Assembly: GCA_937930305.1 (NCBI GenBank)
Contig: CALGLE010000012.1
Span: 1 to 64,000 of the forward strand
Direction of reading: 5' to 3'
Source: an uncultured Granulosicoccaceae bacterium
GTDB taxonomy: Bacteria > Pseudomonadota > Gammaproteobacteria > Granulosicoccales > Granulosicoccaceae
DNA length: 64,000 nucleotides
Positions 9,557 to 18,363 of this stretch are shown piece by piece. Position 1 is the stretch's first letter. Each line of letters starts with the position of its first letter. Position numbers and translations under genes: made by a program. The notes below the pieces were generated by a model. The model did no database searches and was not told the origin of the DNA. It was given only the letters and a program-made list of their open reading frames with translations.

Positions 9557-10426
9557 TTAAAACTGGGTAGTGGCTGCCCAATCCCAGTACAAGCTGCGTG
9601 CTTGATTCGCGATGTTCCCTGTGTGGGGAAATTTTGTTTGATCAAAGTGTGTAACGGGGGTGACTTTGGCTAAGTTACCGGTAAGGAATACTTCGTCAGC
9701 GGCGTGGAAGTCATCGGTTGTCAAAACCGTTTCGTGCACAGTAACGCCATCGGATTGCAATAAATCGATGATGCGTGAACGCGTGATGCCCGCTAAGAAA
9801 GTGCCATTGGGTGCCGGTGTGAACACTTCACCGTCGCGCACCATAAAGACATTACTGGTGGCAGATTCTGCTACGTTGCCAAGGGCGTCGGTAACCAGAG
9901 CATTGGAGAATCCCTTAGAGATCGCCTCGCGAATCATGCGCGCGTTGTTGGGGTAGAGGCAAGCCGCTTTCGCATTGACTGTGGCAACCTCTAGTGTGGG
10001 ACGGTGAAACCGGGTGGTGGTAAGACTTGCACTGGCGTTCTCGGCGGGCATTGGAATACCTTGTAAACAGAGCGCGAAATCGGTGCTGGTGGGGTCAGCG
10101 CTGATGAAGCCATCGCCGTAGTCCGTTGACCAATACATAGGACGTATGTACACGGCCGAGTCATCATTAAAATGCTTCAAGCCTTCGCGAACGCATTCAA
10201 TCATGTCGTTCACGCTCAGGGTAGGCTCCATGCCCAGCGCAAGGGCGGATGCGTTCACGCGCGCGCAGTGAGGTTCTAAATCAGGTGCTTTGCCATTGAA
10301 CCAGCGAGCGCCATCAAAGACCAGTGTGCCCAGCCAGGTGCCGTGATCGGCCGAACGCATGATGGGCACACTGCCTGGGTGCCATTGCTCGTTGTGAAAA
10401 GTGTAAATGGAGTTGTGTGTGCTCAT
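9557..10426 (-). CDS. Class IV aminotransferase (branched-chain amino acid aminotransferase-like)
   Basis: GTWLGTLVFDGARWF, YPNNARMIREAISKGFSNALVTDALGNVAESATSNVFMVRDG. Confidence 0.85.
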   Translation of the reverse strand: MSTHNSIYTFHNEQWHPGSVPIMRSADHGTWLGTLVFDGARWFNGKAPDLEPHCARVNASALALGMEPTLSVNDMIECVREGLKHFNDDSAVYIRPMYWSTDYGDGFISADPTSTDFALCLQGIPMPAENASASLTTTRFHRPTLEVATVNAKAACLYPNNARMIREAISKGFSNALVTDALGNVAESATSNVFMVRDGEVFTPAPNGTFLAGITRSRIIDLLQSDGVTVHETVLTTDDFHAADEVFLTGNLAKVTPVTHFDQTKFPHTGNIANQARSLYWDWAATTQF

Positions 10427-10431
10427 ACGCC

Positions 10432-10929
10432 CTAGCGTACCGTGACACGGTCACCTACGGCAATGCCATTTTTTTCAAACCAGCCTCGATTCACTTCCAA
10501 GGCAAATTGAGCGGGTTTCTTGGAGGGAAACAATTGGTTTGGGCCGACGGGCATTTCATGGAACTCGTTGATCACCATGTCTTTGGACAGATAGGCGATA
10601 GTGAGCGGGATGAGGGTGTTGCGCATGGTGAACGTCAGCATCTGTTCATTGGGATAGACGAACAGCATGCCTGCATTGGTCGGCATGGATTCTCGAAAAC
10701 TCAGGCCCATATATCGTTGCGCACTGTGTTGGGCGACTTCTGTGGTCAGTTCAATGCCATTGAAGTCCAATGTGATGGATGGCAAGGTTGGCTGCGCTTT
10801 GGAATCGGCATTAACTGAGGTGGGTAGGGTCAGGCTGCCGACCAGCGATAAACTTAGAACGATTGCCAAAAGCGAAGACAATCGGTTGGGTAGAATTCGA
10901 CGAGTTGCGACGAACCAAAACATTTGCAT
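10432..10929 (-). CDS. DUF192 family protein
   Basis: QRYMGLSFRESMPTNAGMLFVYPNEQMLTFTMRNTLIPLTIAYL...NRGWFEKNGIAVGDRVTV. Confidence 0.85.
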   Translation of the reverse strand: MQMFWFVATRRILPNRLSSLLAIVLSLSLVGSLTLPTSVNADSKAQPTLPSITLDFNGIELTTEVAQHSAQRYMGLSFRESMPTNAGMLFVYPNEQMLTFTMRNTLIPLTIAYLSKDMVINEFHEMPVGPNQLFPSKKPAQFALEVNRGWFEKNGIAVGDRVTVR

Positions 10930-10938
10930 GTGAATAAC

Positions 10939-11766
10939 CTATTGCCTTAGGTGACTGAGCCTTGGGTATACCAGGCGAGTTTTTGGTCTGACCCCTTGCC
11001 ATATAACAAACGCATCAGCGGCTTGTTCAACCAACATGCCGAAGCCATCGACAACTTGGCTGGCACCGTTTGCTCGCGCCCAGGTCATGAAAGGTGTGTC
11101 GGTGTTGCTATACACCATGTCATAGGCTAATGCGTCTTCAGTAAATAAGCCGGAAGGCAAGGTGAGTTGTTCACCACTGAGCCCCGATGACGTTGCGTTG
11201 ATGATTAAGTCGAACGGTTGTTCATCGGCAAGGGTTTCGTATGAGGTGGCCGACAGTGTTCCGTCTTTATCGAATTGCTCTGCCAAATCACGTGCTTTGC
11301 TTAGCGTTCGATTGGCAATCACCATCGCTGCGGGGTGCCTATCCATCAGTGGCCCAAGTACGCCGCGAGAAGCCCCGCCTGCGCCCAGCATTAACACACG
11401 AAGACCGGCCGGGTCGACTCGCATTGTGGTTTTAAGATCGGATAGCAGGCCAGATCCGTCCGTGTTGTACCCCACCAAACTGCCGTCTTTATGCATGAAA
11501 ATAGTATTTAAGGCCCCAGCGCGTCGAGCACACGGTTTGACGCGATCGACCACATCCATGGCCAGTGTTTTAAACGGCATGGTTACATTGCACCCTAAGC
11601 CACCCTGTTGCTTCCATTCATTAACCACTTGGGCAAATGTAGCTTCGGTAGCTTCTGTTCGGGTGTACTGAATTCGGCGCTGCGTTAAGTCTCCAAACAC
11701 ATGATGGATATCAGGAGAGACGCTATGGGCGATCGGTTGGCCGATGACCGTGTATCGATTAATCAC
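10939..11766 (-). CDS. aroE: Shikimate dehydrogenase
   Basis: YTVIGQPIAHSVSPDIHHVF, GCNVTMPFKTLAMD, ALNTIF, GYNTDGSGLL, VLMLGAGGASRGVLGPL. Confidence 0.95.
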   Translation of the reverse strand: MINRYTVIGQPIAHSVSPDIHHVFGDLTQRRIQYTRTEATEATFAQVVNEWKQQGGLGCNVTMPFKTLAMDVVDRVKPCARRAGALNTIFMHKDGSLVGYNTDGSGLLSDLKTTMRVDPAGLRVLMLGAGGASRGVLGPLMDRHPAAMVIANRTLSKARDLAEQFDKDGTLSATSYETLADEQPFDLIINATSSGLSGEQLTLPSGLFTEDALAYDMVYSNTDTPFMTWARANGASQVVDGFGMLVEQAADAFVIWQGVRPKTRLVYPRLSHLRQ

Positions 11767-11788
11767 AGATTGTTTTTAGGGGGTTGTC

Positions 11789-12727
11789 TTATTGGTTAGG
11801 AAATTCAATGTATTCTTTGGGCACACGACGTTGAAGTAAGTAATATTTCACTTCATCGCGGCGACCTTCACGAAGCTTTAAGTCGCTTTCGCGTATGGCG
11901 CCGGCATAGTCCTCCACGATGAGTGTGCCATCGCATTTTTCACGCAGAACAATTAATTCGTCTAGCTCGTTCAAACTGGATCCGCGTATCGCTGTTGAAT
12001 CACGTCGGAAATTAATTCCGATCCAACTGTTCGAGTTGCGTGGAAATACACAGTTACGAGAATCAAAATTCAAGCGAACATCAATGGCTCGAACAGGCTT
12101 TGGTGCGTTTTTCGGTAATACAGCAGTTAATTGTTCCCGCTTCTCGTCAGACATCTCTTCCGTGGCTAGCTGGCGCCGAATCTCATCACTCACCGTGTAA
12201 ACGTATTCGCCATTACCTTCTGTCGGGCCCAGATTTTTAGGTTCTGTATTGCTAGCTTGCTTTGCAGAGTCGTTATTTGCCGAGTTATTATTATTTACGG
12301 AAGGGTTTATACCGCGCCGAGCGGCTTCTGCATCAATTTTTGCTTGGGCCTCGGTGCGTGCTTTGTGTCTTTTCGACGCGTCTTCGTTCAGTTTACCGAA
12401 CAGGGCTTGGGCCTCTTCCTTCGTGAGCGGAGGCAGCTCGGTGTTTTGATCAGAATCTTTTCGCGCATAGGGTGATGTGATCGATGAAGTTAAGGAATTG
12501 TCGTAGCTGGCCGGACGCTGCGAGCGAGCCGCGTTCGCCTTAATTTTGGTTGGGTCGTGACCTTCCGCCATGGCTTTTTCGCGCATGCGCAAATACTCGG
12601 TGCTGTTCACAGATAACCGAGAGGCAAAATCGTCCGAGGCATTCATGCCTGCTCCGACAACGATATACAAACCGATAGCCCCCAACACGGTGGCGACTAT
12701 TACGATGAGAAAGCTGGTGCTGTTCAT
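11789..12727 (-). CDS. Hypothetical membrane-anchored protein with weak OmpA-like C-terminus
   Basis: N-terminal TM (FLIVIVATVLGAIGLYIVVGAG), low-complexity middle, C-terminus LREGRRDEVKYYLLQRRVPKEYIEF. Confidence 0.5.
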   Translation of the reverse strand: MNSTSFLIVIVATVLGAIGLYIVVGAGMNASDDFASRLSVNSTEYLRMREKAMAEGHDPTKIKANAARSQRPASYDNSLTSSITSPYARKDSDQNTELPPLTKEEAQALFGKLNEDASKRHKARTEAQAKIDAEAARRGINPSVNNNNSANNDSAKQASNTEPKNLGPTEGNGEYVYTVSDEIRRQLATEEMSDEKREQLTAVLPKNAPKPVRAIDVRLNFDSRNCVFPRNSNSWIGINFRRDSTAIRGSSLNELDELIVLREKCDGTLIVEDYAGAIRESDLKLREGRRDEVKYYLLQRRVPKEYIEFPNQ

Positions 12728-12782
12728 TCGAGAAAGGTGCTCGTCTTCCGGCTTACGATCGGTGATACCTTAGTGGTATTAG

Positions 12783-13871
<1,089 letters not shown>

Positions 13872-13964
13872 TTCATTCTTCGGTAATGATTCACACGGAA
13901 AAAAAGGGCAAAAAACCCACTCGTTAACTATAGTTAGTCACGTAATTGACATTCCCAATTAGGG

Positions 13965-15239
13965 TTGTTTGTGAATATTCCAGGATTAAAAGTTACGTCT
14001 CGAACCTTAACGGTGATGGCCCTGCCTATGATGGTGCTGGTCGCACCTAGCCTTAGCGCACGTGGCATTTCAGATCAGTGGTATATCGGCATAGGTGGCA
14101 CGGGTTCGTGGCTCCAACCCGATCCCGATGAGCCTGGGAATAATGTGAGTGAAGCCGTGGGTGCTGGCGGCACTTTCATGCTGGGTAAGGATCTTGATTC
14201 GCGAGCCAGCTTGCAATTTCAAGGCGTTTCTCTTGGCGAGGCGACACTCGATGATGGCAATACCGTTGCCTACAACGCAGCCGACGCATCCGTGCTTTAC
14301 CGCTTCTTTGATACCCGAGACAACAATCTGCGTCGCAGCTCAGGCTTTGGTACATCCGGATATGGCCGCTTTGCTTTGGGCTACATGTCGCGAGAATCCG
14401 ACACCGATTTAGAGAAAGGTTCTGAGGTTTATTTTGGTGTGGGCGGCGGGCTTGAAACTTACTTCACACAAAATATTGCTGTGCGAGCCGAAGGATTTTT
14501 CCACGACATCGATTCGGTTTCCGCGTCGGTAAGCTTGGTGTTTCGTATTGGTGGAACTCGTCGTGGCCCAGGCCCACTACCAGGCTCCACCGCAGCACCT
14601 CGCACGCCCAACACGCCGGTAGCACCAACGGTACCGCAAGCACCACCACGACCTGAAGTGCCATCCGCCCGACTGCCGGTGCCGACTCAGCCGGTTTCAC
14701 CCACGGTACCCGCAGAGCCCAGGGTGCCCGAAGTACCCGCCGCAGTACCTACTGTTCCGGTACAGCCCAGCCAGCCCGTGCAGCCGAGTCCAACGCGCAT
14801 TGCGGATCGAGACCGTGATGGCGTGTCAGACAATGAGGATACCTGTCCGCAATCCACGCCGGGGTATCCCGTTAAAGCCAACGGCTGTGCGCTATTTGAT
14901 GGCGTACTCAGTGGCATTAAATTTATTACCGCGTCCGATCAATTGGTGCCTGGTAGCGAAGCTCAGTTGGATTACTTAGTCGACATTTTGGTGAATCAAT
15001 TTCCCTCTGCTCGTATTGAGTTGCACTCGCACACCGACAACGATGGTGATGTTCGCTCGCAAGCGGTGCTTACTCGTGGTCGGTTAAGAACTGTTGGCAC
15101 CTATTTAGTTGATCGGGGTGTGCGTGCGAATCGCTTAGTGTTGCGTTCCTTCGGTGGCTCGCGGCCGTTGTATGACAACGCCACTCAAGAAGGACGTGAT
15201 TCCAATAATCGCATCGAAGTGCTCGAGCGGCCGCAATAA
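13965..15239 (+). CDS. OmpA family outer membrane protein: beta-barrel, proline-rich linker, TSP3-like motif, OmpA domain
   Basis: Barrel-like N-terminus, Pro/Val-rich linker, DRDRDGVSDNEDTCP, IELHSHTDNDGD...SNNRIEVLERPQ. Confidence 0.85.
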   Translation: MFVNIPGLKVTSRTLTVMALPMMVLVAPSLSARGISDQWYIGIGGTGSWLQPDPDEPGNNVSEAVGAGGTFMLGKDLDSRASLQFQGVSLGEATLDDGNTVAYNAADASVLYRFFDTRDNNLRRSSGFGTSGYGRFALGYMSRESDTDLEKGSEVYFGVGGGLETYFTQNIAVRAEGFFHDIDSVSASVSLVFRIGGTRRGPGPLPGSTAAPRTPNTPVAPTVPQAPPRPEVPSARLPVPTQPVSPTVPAEPRVPEVPAAVPTVPVQPSQPVQPSPTRIADRDRDGVSDNEDTCPQSTPGYPVKANGCALFDGVLSGIKFITASDQLVPGSEAQLDYLVDILVNQFPSARIELHSHTDNDGDVRSQAVLTRGRLRTVGTYLVDRGVRANRLVLRSFGGSRPLYDNATQEGRDSNNRIEVLERPQ

Positions 15240-15325
15240 CTTCTGCCGCTCACCATCACCCCAGGCGTTGGCTTACTCAGCGTTGGTTTTGGATTGCATT
15301 TGTTGCCGGGCCCATCGCTTGGGCG

Positions 15326-15700
15326 TTGTTGGTGGTTATAGGCGTGCCGCGCCCAAGTGGGTGGCCCGGTGCAAAACTGTTTTTAATCATTGTATTGGTC
15401 TCGCCCATTCTGGAAGAGATCGTGTTTCGTGGTGGATTGCAGGCTCGGCTGTTTGATCAGCCCCGTTTAGCGCGTTCTTTCGGTGCAAAGTTTGGCGCTG
15501 GTGTGAGCTATGCGAACATCATGACTAGCCTTATTTTTGCCGTATTTCATGCGCTTTCTCAGCCACTTCTATGGGCTGCGGCTGTGTTTATACCCTCGTT
15601 AGTGTTTGGTTGGGCGCGCGATAGAACAGGTTCTGTTTTTCCTGGCATGGTGCTGCACGCATGGTACAACTTAGGGTTTGTTATGCTTTTTGTTCGGTAG
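15326..15700 (+). CDS. CPBP/glutamic-type intramembrane protease, MrtJ-like (JDVT-CTERM system); start uncertain
   Basis: SPILEEIVFRGGLQ, SYANIMTSLIFAVFHALSQPLLWAAAVFIPSLVFGWARDRTGSVFPGMVLHAWYN; compact protein as in MrtJ. Confidence 0.75.
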   Translation: MLVVIGVPRPSGWPGAKLFLIIVLVSPILEEIVFRGGLQARLFDQPRLARSFGAKFGAGVSYANIMTSLIFAVFHALSQPLLWAAAVFIPSLVFGWARDRTGSVFPGMVLHAWYNLGFVMLFVR

Positions 15701-15762
15701 GTGGTTGTTTGGGGATATGTTAAGCCGCCCAAGCGACGACTTAACTGATACCCATCGTATGA

Positions 15763-16188
15763 TTACGCGTTGATGAAACCTCGCAGTTTGGCGAAATGTT
15801 CATCCCAGCCTTTATCTAACGCCATCAGTAAACCCATTGCGGCATCTCCACTGGCTTCTTCAATGCCTTCGTGAACCAGCGTGACGCGTGTGCCTCCTGC
15901 GGCTTCTTCTAAAGACCAATTAACGGTGGTCATGGCGCCTGCCAAGGGTTTTACCGTAAACGTATAAATCAGCGTCGTTGGTTTATTCGCTGTAAGCACA
16001 TCCCCCCAACACATTTTTGAATCACCGTCGTTCGCATCCGCTAACAACGTATAGGGTTTGCCAGCTTCCAAGTTCTCTGCTGCTGGATGAAACCATTGGC
16101 CCAGTTTGTCTTTATCGGTTAGGTATTGCCAAACGGTTTCTCTATCGGCGGCTAAAAAAATAGTTTTGTGGATGGTGGTTGTGCTCAT
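15763..16188 (-). CDS. SRPBCC/AHSA1 domain protein
   Basis: IHKTIFLAADRETVWQYLTDKDKLGQWFHPA...GGTRVTLVHEGIEEASG...DKGWDEHFAKLRGFI. Confidence 0.85.
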   Translation of the reverse strand: MSTTTIHKTIFLAADRETVWQYLTDKDKLGQWFHPAAENLEAGKPYTLLADANDGDSKMCWGDVLTANKPTTLIYTFTVKPLAGAMTTVNWSLEEAAGGTRVTLVHEGIEEASGDAAMGLLMALDKGWDEHFAKLRGFINA

Positions 16189-16541
16189 GTTTTGTTTCCG
16201 TGTGATTTATTTTCTGGGTGAATCTTTGTGTTGCTCTCAATCGTTGTCTTTAAAGATTCCAAAGCGTTGTCCCAGTACTGATCGAAATAGTTAAACCAAT
16301 CCATGGTGCTCTTTATGCCTTGCGGGTTAAGTCGAGTGATACGTTCTTTGCCTCTTGGGGTCACCGTTATTAACTGGCCTTCTTCCAAGATGGTTAAGTG
16401 TTTTCGTACGGCAGTGCGGGTGAGATCGAACTTATCAACGACCTCGGAAATGGTGAGTTCTTCTTGCCGCAGCTGCTTTAAGATTTCTCGGCGTGTTGGG
16501 TCAGCTAAGGCGCGGAAAGAGGGCTGTAGTTGTTGGTTCAT
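16185..16541 (-). CDS. ArsR-family transcriptional regulator
   Basis: MNQQLQPSFRALADPTRREILKQLRQEELTISEVVDKFDLTRTAVRKHLTILEEGQLI; ArsR-AHSA1 pair. Start at 16541 or 16553 rather than 16622. Confidence 0.85.
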   Translation of the reverse strand: MNQQLQPSFRALADPTRREILKQLRQEELTISEVVDKFDLTRTAVRKHLTILEEGQLITVTPRGKERITRLNPQGIKSTMDWFNYFDQYWDNALESLKTTIESNTKIHPENKSHGNKT

Positions 16542-16549
16542 GGGGATAA

Positions 16550-16573
16550 ACATAACACCATATGGTGTTATGT
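16550..16573. promoter_or_regulatory. 24-bp perfect palindrome, probable ArsR operator
   Basis: ACATAACACCATATGGTGTTATGT is self-complementary and lies at the start of the ArsR-type gene. Confidence 0.7.
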
Positions 16574-16781
16574 CAAGTGTTAAAATCGAAAAAAATAGTG
16601 ACTTGAGTTTTAATAACGTCAATTAGGGTTGACGAAAAACGGGACGTCAATTGTGAATGAGGAATTTTGTAAGCGGGAAACTGAAAAAATAGGGATAACC
16701 CCGCTTAAAACGATGGGGTTTATCATCCTTCTGATCGGTGACAGTAAGCTGGATAGTCAGAATTTAGTTGCAGGAAGCGTT

Positions 16782-17762
16782 TCAAGTATCAGAGCTTGAA
16801 TCCAGCCAATCCTTAATCGGCAAGAAGTCTTGATAAAGCCTTGCCTCAGCAGAACCTGGCACCGGTTCATAGCGATATTCCCAATGCACTCTAGGCGGCA
16901 TTGACATCAAAATAGATTCGGTACGGCCACCTGATTGCAATCCAAACAAAGTGCCTCGGTCGAACACCAAATTGAATTCCACATAGCGCCCACGTCGGTA
17001 GCACTGGAAATTTTTCTGACCCTCGCTGAAGGGTTCGTTGCGGCGTCTTGTGGCAATCGGTTCATAAGCCAGATAAAAATGATTGGCTACCGATTTCATT
17101 AAACCAAAGGCGTGGTCAAACCCTTCGCCATTAAAGTCATCAAAAAATAATCCGCCAACGCCTCGCGCTTCATCACGGTGTTTTAAATAAAAATACTCAT
17201 CACACCATTGTTTAAATCGAGGATGCAGATCCTCACCGAAAGGGGTGCAGGCATTTTTAGCGCTTTGATGCCAATGCACACAATCTTCCTCGTAACCGTA
17301 GTAGGGGGTTAAATCAAAGCCACCACCAAACCACCAAACGGGTGCTTCACCCGGTTTTTCTGCATGGAAAAAACGCACGTTGGCGTGGGATGTGGGTACG
17401 TGAGGATTGTTAGGATGCAACACCAACGACACACCCATGGCTTCATAGCTTCGTCCTGCCAGTTCGGGCCGATTCGCAGAGGCCGATGGAGGGAGCTTAT
17501 TGCCTTGTATGTGCGAGAACGCCACGCCAGCTTTTTCAAACAAGGCCCCATCGGTGAGTGTACGCGTGTTGCCGCCACCGCCTTCGGCGCGTTGCCACAC
17601 ATCATCAACAAAGCGAGCGGTGCCATCCAATGTTTCCAATTGGCCGCACAGCTGATCATGAAAAGAGGTTAGGAAGGCCCTAACGGCATGCGGGTCAACA
17701 TCCGTATTCACAGGCAGTTCACCCGGTGTGGATTTTTTCGGATCGGCGTCGGAAGTTGTCAT
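16782..17762 (-). CDS. hemF: Oxygen-dependent coproporphyrinogen III oxidase
   Basis: [79 protein letters not shown]. Confidence 0.97.
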   Translation of the reverse strand: MTTSDADPKKSTPGELPVNTDVDPHAVRAFLTSFHDQLCGQLETLDGTARFVDDVWQRAEGGGGNTRTLTDGALFEKAGVAFSHIQGNKLPPSASANRPELAGRSYEAMGVSLVLHPNNPHVPTSHANVRFFHAEKPGEAPVWWFGGGFDLTPYYGYEEDCVHWHQSAKNACTPFGEDLHPRFKQWCDEYFYLKHRDEARGVGGLFFDDFNGEGFDHAFGLMKSVANHFYLAYEPIATRRRNEPFSEGQKNFQCYRRGRYVEFNLVFDRGTLFGLQSGGRTESILMSMPPRVHWEYRYEPVPGSAEARLYQDFLPIKDWLDSSSDT

Positions 17763-17808
17763 GCAGTGGGCGTTTTTATAACAAAGGCTTGGCCCATTAT
17801 TACAGGAC

Positions 17809-18363
17809 TTAACGCAGTTGTTCGCCGGTTGATAGGGAAAATATGGGTGTTGCTGATTTCAGATTACCCAATTCGCCTTCGACCACGCCCGCCAGTGACT
17901 CACCGAAGATGTTCTGTACCTCTACAGGTGTGGTCAAAGCTGGCTGGCCACTTAGGTTAGCGCTGGTTGATATTAATGCGTGCCCGCAGGCGTTGCACAG
18001 TGAGACAACCACAGGATGACTAGAGACACGCACAGCGATCGTATCGCGGCCACCGGTCAGTAAGTTTGGCAGGTCGATTTTTGCTTTAACAATAAAAGTA
18101 ACCGGGCCGGGCCAGGCTGCATTCAAGCGCTCTAATTCGGATGCGTTGGGGGGCTGCATGTAGTTTGTCAGTTGGTCAACTGACGCTGCAATCACGATGA
18201 ACCCCTTGTGTGCGTCGCGTGCTTTAAGCTCCAGCACCGCCTGCACCGCGCTTAAATTTTGTGGGTCGCAGCCTAAACCGTAAACGGCTTCGGTGGGGTA
18301 GGCAACCACTTGGCCGCGGGCGATATGCTGCGCGGCCAAGTGGGGGGAGAGTAACCCGGTCAC
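17809..18363 (-). CDS. tsaC: L-threonylcarbamoyladenylate synthase (Sua5/YrdC family)
   Basis: [40 protein letters not shown]; starts with GTG overlapping the topA stop. Confidence 0.92.
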   Translation of the reverse strand: MTGLLSPHLAAQHIARGQVVAYPTEAVYGLGCDPQNLSAVQAVLELKARDAHKGFIVIAASVDQLTNYMQPPNASELERLNAAWPGPVTFIVKAKIDLPNLLTGGRDTIAVRVSSHPVVVSLCNACGHALISTSANLSGQPALTTPVEVQNIFGESLAGVVEGELGNLKSATPIFSLSTGEQLR

